Source: Caballeronia insecticola
GTDB lineage: Bacteria; Pseudomonadota; Gammaproteobacteria; Burkholderiales; Burkholderiaceae
NCBI RefSeq assembly: GCF_000402035.1
Contig: NC_021287.1
Location: 2,542,001 to 2,606,000 of the forward strand
DNA: 64,000 nt
Direction: 5' to 3'
A model generated the notes under the pieces. That model searched no databases. It was not told the origin of the DNA and saw only the letters and a list, made by a program, of their open reading frames with translations. The number at the start of each line of letters is the position of its first letter. Positions within the stretch are counted from its first letter, which is position 1. Position numbers and translations under genes: made by a program. Below, one piece after another: positions 1 through 8,861 of the stretch.

Positions 1-694
1 GGAAGAGGCGTCGCTCGAAATGCACGCCCTCCGAAAGCGTCGTCTCGTAGGCGCGGTTGACTGCCTCCTTGGCCATCATCACCGCAGGCAGCGAGAAGCC
101 GGCGATGATCGTGGCGGCTTCGATCGCTTCATCGAGAAGACGCTCCGCTCCCACCACGCGAGACACGAGTCCCGCGCGCTCAGCTTCGCTCGCGTCCATC
201 ATGCGGGCGGTCAGGCACATGTCCATTGCCTTGGCTTTGGAGACCGCACGCGGCAAACGCTGCGTGCCGCCCGCGCCGGGAATGACGCCGAGCTTGATCT
301 CCGGCTGGCCGAACCTGGCCGTTTCCGCCGCAATGACGATGTCGCACATCATCGCGAGTTCGCAACCGCCGCCGAGCGCGAAGCCGGCCACCGCCGCAAT
401 GATCGGCTTGCGGATCGAGCGAATGGTTTCCCAATTGCGCGTGATGTAGTCGCCCTTGTACACGTCCATATAGGAATAGCTGGCCATCATGCCAATGTCC
501 GCTCCCGCCGCGAACGCCTTCTCGCTGCCGGTCAACACGATCGCGCCGATGTCCTCGTCGGCGTCGAACGCCTTCAGCGCGGCGCCCAGTTCGTCCATTA
601 GCGCATCGTTGAGCGCGTTGAGCGCTTTCGGACGGTTCAACGTGATCAGTCCGACACGACCGCGCGTTTCGACCAGCAGATTCTCGTAAGCCAT
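1..694 (-). CDS. paaF: Enoyl-CoA hydratase, PaaF-like (partial, C-terminus beyond left edge)
   Basis: Reading leftward from an ATG at 694, the frame stays open to base 1 and gives about 231 residues of a crotonase-fold protein usually near 258 residues, so only the last part is missing. Both crotonase glutamates are visible, in GGGCEL and in the QPEIKLG / IPGAGGTQ segment, so it should be an active hydratase. In phenylacetate catabolism PaaF hydrates the CoA thioester formed after ring opening in the cytoplasm. An AAGGAGGT-type ribosome site lies just upstream. It is divergent from paaN and shares its control region. The family assignment is firm. Its specific role as PaaF rests on the neighbours, because a general fatty-acid hydratase looks the same. 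Confidence 0.85.
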   Translation of the reverse strand, partial: MAYENLLVETRGRVGLITLNRPKALNALNDALMDELGAALKAFDADEDIGAIVLTGSEKAFAAGADIGMMASYSYMDVYKGDYITRNWETIRSIRKPIIAAVAGFALGGGCELAMMCDIVIAAETARFGQPEIKLGVIPGAGGTQRLPRAVSKAKAMDMCLTARMMDASEAERAGLVSRVVGAERLLDEAIEAATIIAGFSLPAVMMAKEAVNRAYETTLSEGVHFERRLF

Positions 695-771
695 TCGCAC
701 CTCCTTGCGATCCTCAGGTAAGCCCTAATGAAAACAGTTCGTCACTGCATCCTAATAATGCTAACATTCCC

Positions 772-787
772 AACCAACCGGTCGGTT
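772..787. promoter_or_regulatory. Probable PaaR-type operator (imperfect 16-bp palindrome)
   Basis: AACCAACCGGTCGGTT lies between the divergent paaF and paaN genes and matches its own reverse complement at 14 of 16 bases. It sits about 45 bases before the paaN start in a stretch rich in A and T. In Burkholderia the TetR-family repressor PaaR, released by phenylacetyl-CoA, binds palindromes of this kind upstream of paa genes. That this is a PaaR site is inferred from position and symmetry. No paaR gene lies in this window. Confidence 0.6.
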
Positions 788-831
788 AATTATTTAACCC
801 GGCGCCCCTTCACGTTCCTCTTCTCGCGACC

Positions 832-2541
832 ATGACACATCCGCTATTCACGAAGCACGAAGCGACGCTCGACAAGGCGCTCGCGGCCATCGAAACGCGT
901 GGCTACTGGAGCCCGTTTGCCGAAATGCCGAGCCCCAAAGTGTACGGGGAAACGGCCAACGCCGACGGAGAGGCCGCGTTCAAAGCACATCTCGGCAAGA
1001 CGTTCGAACTCGATCAGCCGTCGACGGGCGAGACCGTCGGGCAGGAACGTTCGCCGTTCGGCATCGCGCTCGACATCCGCTATCCGAAGTCCGATCCCGA
1101 TGCGCTCATTCGCGCCGCCGCCGATGCTCAAGCCGGGTGGCGCGCCGCCGGCCCGCAAGCGTGGGTCGGCGTGAGCCTTGAAATCCTGTCGCGCCTGAAT
1201 CGCGCCAGTTTCGAGATCGGCTACAGCGTCATGCACACGACCGGCCAGGCTTTCATGATGGCCTTCCAGGCCGGCGGCCCGCACGCTCAGGACCGCGCGC
1301 TCGAAGCCGTGGTCTACGCATGGGATCAACTGCGCCGCATCCCGGCCGAAGCGCACTGGGAAAAGCCGCAAGGCAAAAACCCACCGCTCGCCATGCAGAA
1401 GCGCTTCGCAATCGTTCCGCGCGGCACGGGTCTCGTGCTCGGTTGCTGCACGTTCCCGACCTGGAACGGTTATCCCGGCATGTTCGCCGACCTCGCGACC
1501 GGCAATACGGTTATGGTCAAGCCGCATCCGGGCGCCATTCTTCCGCTTGCGGTGACCGTGCGCATTGCCCGCGAAGTGCTGCGCGAAGCCGGCTTCGATC
1601 CGAACGTCGTCACTCTGCTCGCGACCGCGCCCAACGACGGCGCGCTCGTTCAGGAACTGGCCGTGCGTCCGGAAATCAAGCTGATCGACTTCACGGGCAG
1701 CACGCAAAACGGCACGTGGCTCGAACGCAATGCGCATCAGGCTCAGGTCTATACCGAGAAGGCGGGCGTGAATCAGATCATCATCGATTCCGTGGACGAC
1801 ATGAAGGCCGCCGCGCGCAATATCGCCTTCTCGCTCGCGCTGTACTCCGGCCAGATGTGCACCGCGCCGCAAAATATCTATGTGCCGCGCGACGGCATCC
1901 GCACCGCCGATGGTCAACTGAGCTTCGACGACGTCGCGAAGGCGCTCGCGGGCGCAGTCGAAAAGCTGACATCCGATCCTGCACGCGCCGTCGAACTGAC
2001 GGGCGCGATCCAGAACGAGGGCGTCTCGAAGCGCGTCGCCGAGGCGCGCGCACTCGGCGAAGCCCTGCTCGACAGCCAGTCGCTCACGCATCCGGCGTTT
2101 CCCGACGCGCGCGTGCAAACCCCGCTCGTGCTCAAGCTCGACGCACGCACCGACGAAGCCAAGTTTACGAGCGAATGGTTCGGCCCGATCTCGTTCGTGG
2201 TCGCCACCGACTCCACCGCGCAGTCGCTGGAACTCGCCGGGTCCATCGCAAGCAAGCACGGCGCGTTGACGCTCGCCGTCTACAGCACCGATGAAAACGT
2301 GATCGAAGCAGCGCACGAAGCAGCCATTCGAGGCGGTGTTGCGCTTTCGATCAATCTCACGGGTGGTGTGTTCGTCAACCAGACGGCGGCGTTTTCCGAT
2401 TTCCACGGCACCGGCGCGAATCCGGCAGCCAATGCCGCGCTCTCCGATGCCGCTTTCGTCGCGAACCGTTTCCGTGTCGTGCAAAGTCGGGTCCATGTTG
2501 CACCGAAGGCGGCACCCGCGGAAGCTGGCCAGACGGCATAA
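832..2541 (+). CDS. paaN: Phenylacetic acid degradation protein PaaN (aldehyde dehydrogenase family)
   Basis: This is a 569-residue aldehyde-dehydrogenase-fold protein. The conserved nucleophile region YSGQMCTAP places the catalytic cysteine at residue 343, and FTGST and WFGP motifs typical of the superfamily are present. PaaN handles the ring-cleavage stage of phenylacetyl-CoA catabolism, oxidising the reactive semialdehyde. Unlike E. coli PaaZ, which fuses a dehydrogenase to a MaoC-type hydratase (about 680 residues), this protein has the dehydrogenase part only, so the hydrolase step must be supplied elsewhere. It opens the rightward paa group and is followed 159 bases later by paaG. There is no convincing ribosome site before the ATG, but the MTHPLF start matches the family's length. 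Confidence 0.9.
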   Translation: MTHPLFTKHEATLDKALAAIETRGYWSPFAEMPSPKVYGETANADGEAAFKAHLGKTFELDQPSTGETVGQERSPFGIALDIRYPKSDPDALIRAAADAQAGWRAAGPQAWVGVSLEILSRLNRASFEIGYSVMHTTGQAFMMAFQAGGPHAQDRALEAVVYAWDQLRRIPAEAHWEKPQGKNPPLAMQKRFAIVPRGTGLVLGCCTFPTWNGYPGMFADLATGNTVMVKPHPGAILPLAVTVRIAREVLREAGFDPNVVTLLATAPNDGALVQELAVRPEIKLIDFTGSTQNGTWLERNAHQAQVYTEKAGVNQIIIDSVDDMKAAARNIAFSLALYSGQMCTAPQNIYVPRDGIRTADGQLSFDDVAKALAGAVEKLTSDPARAVELTGAIQNEGVSKRVAEARALGEALLDSQSLTHPAFPDARVQTPLVLKLDARTDEAKFTSEWFGPISFVVATDSTAQSLELAGSIASKHGALTLAVYSTDENVIEAAHEAAIRGGVALSINLTGGVFVNQTAAFSDFHGTGANPAANAALSDAAFVANRFRVVQSRVHVAPKAAPAEAGQTA

Positions 2542-2700
2542 GCCGACAGCACAAAAGTGCAAAGGTCGATGGCGCGCCGTGCAAACGGCTTATGCCATTC
2601 GGCCTAATGGAAAGCGGCGCGGCGCGCGGCTACTATCGGTGCGTCAGTCAATCGATCAGGGGCCGCCGCTGCGGCGCGCGTTCGGCGAAATGGAGATGCC

Positions 2701-3492
2701 ATGTCCGAGAAGTCCGTGTTGTTTCATGTCGATGGCGAGACGCGTGTCGCGACATTGACGCTCAATCGTCCAGACAAACTGAACAGTTTCACGCGCGAGA
2801 TGCATCGCGAGTTGAATCAGGCGCTCACCGAGATCGAGGCGAGCAACGCGCGTGCGCTCGTCATTACCGGCGCGGGCCGCGGGTTCTGCGCGGGCCAGGA
2901 TCTCGCCGATCTCGATTTTTCGCCCGGCTCGATGTCCGATCTCGGCGATCTGATCGATGCTTACTTCAACCCGTTGGTGCGCCGCCTTCAGGCGTCGCCG
3001 CTGCCGATCATCGCGGCGGTGAACGGCACGGCCGCCGGTGCCGGCGCAAATCTGGCGATGGCATGCGACCTCGTCGTGGCCGCACGCTCGGCGAGCTTCA
3101 TCCAGGCCTTCGTGAAGATCGGCCTCGTACCGGATTCTGGTGGAACCTGGCTATTGCCGCGCCGCGTCGGCGAAGCGCGTGCGCTCGGTCTCGCGTTGAC
3201 GGGCGAAAAACTCAGCGCCGAGAAGGCGGAGGCGTGGGGCATCGTATGGCGCGTAGTCGACGACAGCGAATTGCAGCAAGCAGCAACGCAACTGGCCGCG
3301 CAACTCGCGCAGCAACCGGCGCGCGCCGTGGCCGCGATCAAGCAGGCGATCCGCGCGAGCGCCAATAAGACGTTCGACGAGCAACTCGACTTCGAGCGCG
3401 ATCTGCAGCGCGAATTGGGCGCATCGCCCGATTACATCGAAGGCGTTGCCGCGTTCAAGGAGAAGCGCGCGCCGCGCTTCTCCGGCCTTTGA
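2701..3492 (+). CDS. paaG: 2-(1,2-epoxy-1,2-dihydrophenyl)acetyl-CoA isomerase PaaG
   Basis: This 263-residue crotonase-superfamily protein carries the oxyanion-hole segments GFCAGQDL and NGTAAGAGANLAMACDL. It has Asp in VPDSGGTW where hydratases have Glu, which is the pattern of the PaaG isomerase branch. PaaG converts the ring-epoxide CoA ester to the oxepin form before hydrolytic ring opening. A GGAG ribosome site stands a few bases before the ATG. The coding sequence ends 25 bases before the GTG of paaI, so the genes are probably cotranscribed. Assignment to paaG rather than paaB/paaF homologues rests on the Asp variant and the flanking paaN, paaI and paaK. Confidence 0.9.
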   Translation: MSEKSVLFHVDGETRVATLTLNRPDKLNSFTREMHRELNQALTEIEASNARALVITGAGRGFCAGQDLADLDFSPGSMSDLGDLIDAYFNPLVRRLQASPLPIIAAVNGTAAGAGANLAMACDLVVAARSASFIQAFVKIGLVPDSGGTWLLPRRVGEARALGLALTGEKLSAEKAEAWGIVWRVVDDSELQQAATQLAAQLAQQPARAVAAIKQAIRASANKTFDEQLDFERDLQRELGASPDYIEGVAAFKEKRAPRFSGL

Positions 3493-3517
3493 CAACAAAA
3501 TTATTCCGGAGAGTCCC

Positions 3518-3943
3518 GTGACGCCTCAACAACTCGCGGAAGCAACTGCCCATGCAATGTACGAATCAGACGCGTGCACGCGCGCGCTCGGCATCGAACT
3601 GATCGAAGTGCGGCCAGGATATGCGCGGCTGCAAATGGACGTGCGCCCCGACTTTCTCAACGGGCACGCCATCTGTCATGGCGGCCTGATGTTCACGCTC
3701 GCAGACTCGGCGTTTGCTTTTGCGTGCAACTCGTACAACATCAGCACGGTCGCGGCGGGTTGCTCGATCGAATTCCTGCGGCCCGTGCAAGGCGGTGATC
3801 GTCTGACTGCGGAAGCGATCGAGCAGACATTGAGCGGTCGCACCGGCATCTACGATATTCGCGTGACCAATCGCGAAGGCGAGCCGGTCGCGATGTTTCG
3901 CGGCAAGTCGGCGCAGATCAAAGGCACTGTGATTCCCGTCTGA
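3518..3943 (+). CDS. paaI: Hydroxyphenylacetyl-CoA thioesterase PaaI
   Basis: This 141-residue single hotdog-domain thioesterase contains the family motif NGHAICHGGLMFTLADSAFAFACN. The HGG turn and the following Asp are the active-site features of PaaI-type enzymes. PaaI releases CoA from dead-end hydroxylated phenylacetyl-CoA intermediates and so protects the free CoA pool. I chose the GTG at 3518 because GGAGAG lies just before it and the protein then has the usual length. An in-frame ATG at 3446 lies inside paaG and would add an unrelated Arg-rich extension. It is followed by paaK 69 bases downstream. Confidence 0.9.
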   Translation: MTPQQLAEATAHAMYESDACTRALGIELIEVRPGYARLQMDVRPDFLNGHAICHGGLMFTLADSAFAFACNSYNISTVAAGCSIEFLRPVQGGDRLTAEAIEQTLSGRTGIYDIRVTNREGEPVAMFRGKSAQIKGTVIPV

Positions 3944-4012
3944 GGGATTCGTTCATGAAGCGGACGCGGCATACAAAGGCCGCGCCGTATAGTCAGCATC
4001 AAGGAGACAGCA

Positions 4013-5317
4013 ATGACCACCCCGCTGCCGCTCGAGCCGATCGAGAAGGCGAGCCGCGACGAACTCGTCGCGCTGCAGCTCGAGCGCCTCAAATGGACGC
4101 TCAAGCACGCCTACGAAAATTCGCCGGTGTACAAGCGTAAGTTCGACGAAGCCGGCGTGCATCCGGACGACGTCACATCCCTCGCGGATCTCGCGCGCTT
4201 TCCGTTCACGACGAAAAAAGATCTGCGCGACAACTACCCGTTCGGCATGTTCGCGGTGCCGCAGGAGCGTGTTTCGCGCATTCATGCATCGTCCGGTACG
4301 ACGGGCAAGCCGACGGTCGTCGGTTATACGACGCAGGATCTGGACAACTGGGCAAACCTCGTCGCGCGTTCGATCCGCGCGGCGGGTGCGCGGCGCGGCG
4401 ACAAGGTCCACGTGAGCTACGGCTACGGGCTCTTCACAGGCGGCCTCGGCGCGCATTACGGCGCGGAGCGCGCCGGTCTCACGGTCATTCCCTTCGGTGG
4501 CGGACAGACCGAGAAGCAGGTGCAGCTGATTCAGGACTTCCGGCCCGACATCATCATGGTGACGCCGAGCTACATGCTTTCGATTGCGGATGAACTCGAA
4601 CGCCAGGGCGTGAATCCGGCGGAGTGCTCGCTGCGCATCGGTATCTTCGGCGCGGAGCCGTGGACGAACGACATGCGCCGCGCGATCGAGACGCGCATGG
4701 GCATCGACGCTGTCGACATTTACGGGCTGTCGGAAGTAATGGGGCCCGGCGTCGCGTCCGAATGCGCGGAAACCAAGGACGGACCGACGATCTGGGAAGA
4801 CCACTTCTATCCTGAAATCATCGATCCCGAAACAGGCGAGGTCCTGCCCGACGGCGAATTCGGCGAGCTGGTCTTCACGTCGCTCACGAAGGAAGCGCTG
4901 CCGATCATCCGCTATCGGACCCGCGATCTGACGCGCCTTCTGCCCGGCACCGCGCGCACCATGCGCCGCATGGAAAAGATCACCGGCCGTTCCGACGACA
5001 TGATGATCGTGCGCGGCGTCAATGTTTTCCCGACGCAGATCGAAGAATTGCTGCTCAAGCGCCCCGTGCTTGCCCCGCACTATCAGATCGTGCTGACCAA
5101 GGAAGGCCCGCTCGACGTCTTCACGCTGAATGTCGAGCCGTGCCCCGAATCCGCGCCGGACCGCGCCGCGCTCGACGGCGCGAAGGCCGCGCTCGCCTAC
5201 GACATCAAGGCGCTGATCGGCGTGAGCGCCGTGGTCAACGTGCTTGCGGTGAACGGCATCGAACGGTCGGTCGGCAAGGCACGGCGCGTGGTCGATCGGC
5301 GCAACATGTCGGCCTGA
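4013..5317 (+). CDS. paaK: Phenylacetate-CoA ligase PaaK
   Basis: This 434-residue member of the adenylate-forming superfamily has the usual PaaK length. The phosphate-binding loop HASSGTTGKPTVVGYT, the segment YGLSEVMGPG and the RTRDLTRL hinge region are all present, followed by the small C-terminal domain. The enzyme activates phenylacetate with ATP and CoA in the cytoplasm and makes phenylacetyl-CoA, the pathway's first intermediate and inducer. An AAGGAGA ribosome site lies seven bases before the ATG. It is the last gene of the rightward paa group and ends at a hairpin shared with convergent mltA. Confidence 0.95.
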   Translation: MTTPLPLEPIEKASRDELVALQLERLKWTLKHAYENSPVYKRKFDEAGVHPDDVTSLADLARFPFTTKKDLRDNYPFGMFAVPQERVSRIHASSGTTGKPTVVGYTTQDLDNWANLVARSIRAAGARRGDKVHVSYGYGLFTGGLGAHYGAERAGLTVIPFGGGQTEKQVQLIQDFRPDIIMVTPSYMLSIADELERQGVNPAECSLRIGIFGAEPWTNDMRRAIETRMGIDAVDIYGLSEVMGPGVASECAETKDGPTIWEDHFYPEIIDPETGEVLPDGEFGELVFTSLTKEALPIIRYRTRDLTRLLPGTARTMRRMEKITGRSDDMMIVRGVNVFPTQIEELLLKRPVLAPHYQIVLTKEGPLDVFTLNVEPCPESAPDRAALDGAKAALAYDIKALIGVSAVVNVLAVNGIERSVGKARRVVDRRNMSA

Positions 5318-5341
5318 GCGAATCGCTGCGCAAAAACAAAA

Positions 5342-5376
5342 AAGCTCGCGAGCCAATCTGGCCGCGAGCTTCTTTT
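5342..5376. terminator. Bidirectional terminator between paaK and mltA
   Basis: AAGCTCGCG at 5342-5350 pairs perfectly with CGCGAGCTT at 5363-5371. It is preceded by an A-rich run and followed by CTTTT, so it can stop transcription from both convergent genes. Confidence 0.75.
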
Positions 5377-5391
5377 GAGCACTTGCTGCCG

Positions 5392-6525
5392 TTACGAGTT
5401 CGGCAGCAGCAACCACATCCGGCCGCCCTGCTTCATGCGGCCCGCGAGATCGCCGGCGCCGTCGCCGAGACCCCAGAAGTAGTCGGCGCGCACGCCGCCC
5501 TTGATCGCCGACCCCGTGTCCTGTGCGAAGACGAGGCGATTCATCGGCTGATTGCTGAGCGGCCGCGTCGTCTGAAGGAACACGGGCGTGCCCAGCGGAA
5601 TCGCCGACGGATCGACCGCGATCGAGCGTTCAGGCGTCAAAGGCACGCCGAGTGCGCCGACCGGCCCGTCGCCGAGACTGGCGGTCACCGGATCGTTTTG
5701 CGGCATTTCGCGGAAGAAGACGAAACGCGGATTCACGTCGAGCAATGCGTCGACTCGCGCCGGATTCGCTTTCGCCCAGGCCTTGATGCCTTGCATGGTC
5801 GCCTGCGCGGGCGTGAGTTCACCGCGATCGAGCAATTCCTTGCCGATCGAACGATACGGCTGGTTGTTCGTGCCGCCGAAGCCCACGCGCATTACGCTGC
5901 CGTCTTCCATGACGACGCGTCCCGAGCCCTGCACTTGCAGGAAGAACGCCTCGATCGGATCGTCGACCCACACGAGTTCGTTGCCGCTCAGTACGCCCGC
6001 GCGTTCGAGTTGCGCCCGCGCGGGCAGCGCCGAGCCCGGCTTGTAACGATACGGCCAGCGATAAAGCGCGTACTGATAAGGCCCGTGACGCGTACGCGAG
6101 CCGCGCAAAAGCGGTTCGTAGTAGCCGGTCACGAGACCGTCGAGGGTGCCGTCGGTGTTGGCGAGCTGAAACGGCGTGAAATAGGTTTCGAAGAAACTGC
6201 GCGCCGCCGACATATCGAGGTCGTCGAGACGCTCGGCTGCCGCGCATGCCCGCTGCCAGTTGGATTGCCGCGCGAGACGGCTGCAGTTCTGGCGCAGCGC
6301 GGCGGCCGCGCCGATGAGCGAATCGTCCTGCCATCCCGGCACCTGCTGCCAGCTCACCGCAGTCAAACGCGACGATGCACGTTGCCCTGCGATGATCGGC
6401 GCGCCAGTGGGCGTGCTCGCGCCCGGTTTCGTGTAACTGCCGCCGCCGCACGAAGCAAGCAGGATGGCGGTGGCGATCGATGCGGCCCAGGCCGCGGCCG
6501 GTGCGGCTGTCCGCACGAAACGCAT
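5392..6525 (-). CDS. mltA: Membrane-bound lytic murein transglycosylase A (lipoprotein)
   Basis: The protein has 377 residues from the ATG at 6525. The N-terminus MRFVRTAAP, a hydrophobic stretch and the lipobox LASC near residue 25 mark an outer-membrane lipoprotein. The MltA domain follows, with GLVTGYYEPLL, then the C-terminal 3D domain with the conserved FAQDTGSAIKG and DYFWG segments, whose aspartates form the active site. MltA cleaves peptidoglycan with formation of 1,6-anhydromuramic acid and takes part in wall turnover. Longer in-frame starts upstream would bury the signal peptide behind about 70 extra residues, so I rejected them. It is convergent with paaK and divergent from the small gene at 6554. 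Confidence 0.92.
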   Translation of the reverse strand: MRFVRTAAPAAAWAASIATAILLASCGGGSYTKPGASTPTGAPIIAGQRASSRLTAVSWQQVPGWQDDSLIGAAAALRQNCSRLARQSNWQRACAAAERLDDLDMSAARSFFETYFTPFQLANTDGTLDGLVTGYYEPLLRGSRTRHGPYQYALYRWPYRYKPGSALPARAQLERAGVLSGNELVWVDDPIEAFFLQVQGSGRVVMEDGSVMRVGFGGTNNQPYRSIGKELLDRGELTPAQATMQGIKAWAKANPARVDALLDVNPRFVFFREMPQNDPVTASLGDGPVGALGVPLTPERSIAVDPSAIPLGTPVFLQTTRPLSNQPMNRLVFAQDTGSAIKGGVRADYFWGLGDGAGDLAGRMKQGGRMWLLLPNS

Positions 6526-6553
6526 ACAATGCTCGTTCTTGATGGGAACCGCC

Positions 6554-6703
6554 ATGTCTGATTTGTTCGACGAATATCCAATGCTTATTTTTGCGCTCGA
6601 ATCGCTCGTGGCGCTCGCCTTGCTGATCTTCATCGTCGTCTGGACGGCGTCGGGCAAGAAAAAGAACCAGAACCGCGCGAACGATTCCGCAAATCGGCGC
6701 TGA
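6554..6703 (+). CDS. Small single-pass membrane protein, 49 residues
   Basis: A short frame begins at ATG 6554 with GGGAA placed six bases upstream. The protein starts MSDLFDEYPM, continues with one hydrophobic helix of about 20 residues (roughly 11-32), and ends in a very basic, polar tail rich in Lys, Asn and Arg. This predicts an inner-membrane anchor with a cytoplasmic positive tail. An in-frame ATG at 6542 is an alternative start. I do not recognise a named family or function. It sits divergently from mltA, 28 bases away, and runs convergently toward apaG. The good helix and ribosome site argue that it is a real gene. Confidence 0.65.
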   Translation: MSDLFDEYPMLIFALESLVALALLIFIVVWTASGKKKNQNRANDSANRR

Positions 6704-6748
6704 CACGCCGCAACTGACGCACGCCGCGTGTTACGCCGCAAAGGCCGG

Positions 6749-7123
6749 TCAATGCAGCGTGCGCGGCATATGCAACGCGAATTCCGCTACCGGCGCCTCG
6801 AAACGCTCGCCGTCTTCGGCCACGCAGAAGTACTCGCCGCGCATCGTGCCGACCGGCGTCGCAATCACGGCCCAGCTCGTGTATTCGAACTGCTCCCCCG
6901 GCGGCAACAGCGGCTGGTGCCCGACGACGCCGAGCCCCTTCACTTCCTGCGCGTGATTGTTGCTGTCGGTGATGACCCAATGACGCGAGATCAGCTGCGC
7001 CGCCACTTGGCCGGTGTTGCGGATGGTCATCGTGTAGGCGAAAGCGTACTGACGGCTGTCAGGGTCGGATTGTTCCGGCAAATACCGCGTTTCCACGGTT
7101 ACGCTGAGTTCGTACTGAGCCAT
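6749..7123 (-). CDS. apaG: ApaG protein (fibronectin type III-like fold)
   Basis: This 124-residue protein matches the usual ApaG length and consists of a single ApaG domain. The conserved segments YAFAYTMTIRNTG, LISRHWVITD and VIATPVGTMRGEYFCV are all present. ApaG is linked to Co2+/Mg2+ handling in enterobacteria by genetics, but its biochemical role is not settled. The start at 7123 (MAQYEL) is preferred over one at 7177, which would add an unconserved Gly/Ser/Asn-rich leader. It is on the opposite strand from rpe, with the two start regions about 220 bases apart. Confidence 0.92.
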   Translation of the reverse strand: MAQYELSVTVETRYLPEQSDPDSRQYAFAYTMTIRNTGQVAAQLISRHWVITDSNNHAQEVKGLGVVGHQPLLPPGEQFEYTSWAVIATPVGTMRGEYFCVAEDGERFEAPVAEFALHMPRTLH

Positions 7124-7347
7124 CGTCGTTCCAGTTCCAGATCGGTTATTCGCTGCGCTGCCGCCGGAGACGAGCAAGGGCGCACGCGCCGCTATGGTCT
7201 GGCATTCTCCTTGATGCCAGCCGCGCCCGCAACACGCCTGGCGCCATCGCGCAACAATAGCGCACCGTCCTAGGCCGTTCGGTCGAAGGGACTCGGAGGA
7301 AAACGCGGGTTAGAATCACTGCTTTAAGCCGCTTTCTGCACACGTCC

Positions 7348-8037
7348 ATGGCGCAATTTCACATCGCTCCCAGCATCCTCTCCGCCGATTTCTCCCGCCT
7401 GGGCGAGGAAGTCCGCAATGTCGTCGCCGCCGGCGCCGACTGGATCCATTTCGACGTCATGGACAACCACTACGTGCCGAATCTGACGATCGGCCCGTTG
7501 GTGTGCGAAGCCATCCGCCCGCACGTGGACGTGCCGATCGACGTGCATCTGATGGTGCGCCCGGTCGACCGCATCGTGCCCGATTTCGCGAAGGCCGGCG
7601 CCAATGTCATCAGCTTCCATCCGGAAGGCTCGGATCATATTGACCGGACGCTGTCGCTGATCCGCGACCACGGCTGCAAGGCGGGTCTCGTGTTCAACCC
7701 GGCGACGTCGCTCAGCCATCTCGACTACGTGATGGACAAGGTCGACCTCGTGCTCATCATGTCGGTCAACCCCGGTTTCGGCGGGCAGTCGTTCATTCCG
7801 GAGGCGCTCGTCAAGCTGCGTGAAGCGCGCGCGCGCATCGACGCGTACCGCGAGCGCACGGGCCGCGAAATCCATCTGGAAATCGACGGCGGCGTGAAGA
7901 TCGAGAACATCGCGGAAATCGCGGCGGCCGGCGCGGATACGTTCGTCGCGGGCTCGGCCATCTTCGGCAAGCACGACTACAAGCAGGTAATCGACGCGAT
8001 GCGCGTAGAACTGGCGAAATCGGGAGCGCAGGCATGA
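7348..8037 (+). CDS. rpe: Ribulose-phosphate 3-epimerase
   Basis: This is a 229-residue TIM barrel. Family landmarks are [14 protein letters not shown] at the N-terminus, [17 protein letters not shown] with the metal-binding His and Asp, [15 protein letters not shown] and EIDGGV. It interconverts ribulose 5-phosphate and xylulose 5-phosphate in the pentose phosphate pathway. Its last four bases overlap the start of gph as ATGA, so the two are translationally coupled. This rpe-gph-trpE order is common in proteobacteria. Confidence 0.97.
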   Translation: MAQFHIAPSILSADFSRLGEEVRNVVAAGADWIHFDVMDNHYVPNLTIGPLVCEAIRPHVDVPIDVHLMVRPVDRIVPDFAKAGANVISFHPEGSDHIDRTLSLIRDHGCKAGLVFNPATSLSHLDYVMDKVDLVLIMSVNPGFGGQSFIPEALVKLREARARIDAYRERTGREIHLEIDGGVKIENIAEIAAAGADTFVAGSAIFGKHDYKQVIDAMRVELAKSGAQA

Positions 8038-8774
8038 GCGAGATCGCAGCAGCACAGGCGCCGTTTGTGAACCGCCCGATCCGCGCGGCCATCATCGATC
8101 TCGACGGCACCATGGTCGACACCGCGGACGATTTCGTCGCCGCCCTGAACGCTATGCTCGCGCGCATCGGCCTGGAGCAGCCCGTCACGCGCAACGAAGT
8201 CACGGACTACGTCGGCAAGGGGTCGGAGAATCTGATTCGCAGCGTGCTCGCGGTGCGCCTGCCGCATACGCAGGCCGTTGCGCAATTCGACGACGCGCTC
8301 GCGATCTACCAAAGCGAATACGCGAAGGTGAACGGCAAGCATTCCACGCTCTTTCCCGATGTGAAGGAAGGGCTCGAAGCCATGCGCGAACTCGGCATTC
8401 CGCTCGCCTGCGTAACCAACAAGCCGCATCGGTTTGCGGTTGAGCTGCTTGCGCACTTCGGCATCGCGGATCACTTCAAGGTGATTCTCGGCGGAGATTC
8501 GCTGCCCGCGAAGAAGCCCGACCCGCTGCCGATGCTCACGGCCTGCGAACGCCTGGACGTCCTGCCGCGCGAAGCCGTGGCGGTCGGTGACTCGGAAAAC
8601 GACGCCCTCGCGGGCCGCGCCGCCGGCCTTGCAACGTTGACCGTTCCGTACGGTTACAACCATGGGAAACCTGTGCAATCCGTGAAATCCGATGGTATAG
8701 TTTCCTCGCTGCGCACCGCAGCACTGGCGATTGCTGCCACCCTGGCGCCGCCGGATACCACCCTGACTGAATAA
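8034..8774 (+). CDS. gph: Phosphoglycolate phosphatase (HAD family)
   Basis: This 246-residue HAD hydrolase contains the nucleophile motif [14 protein letters not shown], the phosphate-binding Thr in CVTNKP, Lys in AKKPDPLP and the acidic motif [12 protein letters not shown]. It removes phosphate from 2-phosphoglycolate produced during DNA repair and oxidative metabolism. It overlaps rpe by four bases. Its stop is 12 bases before the start of the trp leader peptide, and the likely trp promoter lies within its last 80 bases. Confidence 0.95.
   Translation: MSEIAAAQAPFVNRPIRAAIIDLDGTMVDTADDFVAALNAMLARIGLEQPVTRNEVTDYVGKGSENLIRSVLAVRLPHTQAVAQFDDALAIYQSEYAKVNGKHSTLFPDVKEGLEAMRELGIPLACVTNKPHRFAVELLAHFGIADHFKVILGGDSLPAKKPDPLPMLTACERLDVLPREAVAVGDSENDALAGRAAGLATLTVPYGYNHGKPVQSVKSDGIVSSLRTAALAIAATLAPPDTTLTE
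8693..8701 (+). promoter_or_regulatory. Candidate extended -10 promoter for the trp operon
   Basis: TGGTATAGT inside the 3' end of gph is an extended -10 element (TG-N-TATAGT). The -35 position is poor. Transcription from it would start near 8708 and give a leader of about 80 bases before the Trp-rich peptide. This is inference from sequence only. Confidence 0.4.
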
Positions 8775-8786
8775 GTCCATCCATTC

Positions 8787-8861
8787 ATGTTTCTCAACAG
8801 AAAACGGAGTCTGAGCAGCATCGACCGGGGAGCCTGGCCCTGGCGTCGCTGGTCGCGCTAA
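8787..8861 (+). CDS. trpL: trp operon leader peptide (TrpL), 24 residues
   Basis: A 25-codon frame starts at ATG 8787, 12 bases after the gph stop, and ends with TAA at 8861. It encodes Trp at residues 17, 19 and 22 (codons at 8835, 8841 and 8850), just before the stop and about 300 bases upstream of trpE. Three Trp in six residues is the hallmark of a leader peptide for ribosome-mediated attenuation, as established for enterobacterial and rhizobial trp operons: the ribosome stalls when charged Trp-tRNA is scarce. I see no good ribosome site, so translation may be coupled to gph. The function is inferred from composition and location. Confidence 0.75.
   Translation: MFLNRKRSLSSIDRGAWPWRRWSR

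Noticed and set aside
844..2562. Open frame of 572 codons antisense to paaN
   Set aside because: Its product is Arg/Asp/His-rich with no domain, which is a by-product of high GC3 in the sense gene. Many similar long antisense frames occur in the window (for example opposite trpE, ettA and prfA).
3955..4140. Short frame overlapping the paaK start
   Set aside because: Alternate frame of paaK with Arg/Ala-rich product; paaK itself has a clear ribosome site.
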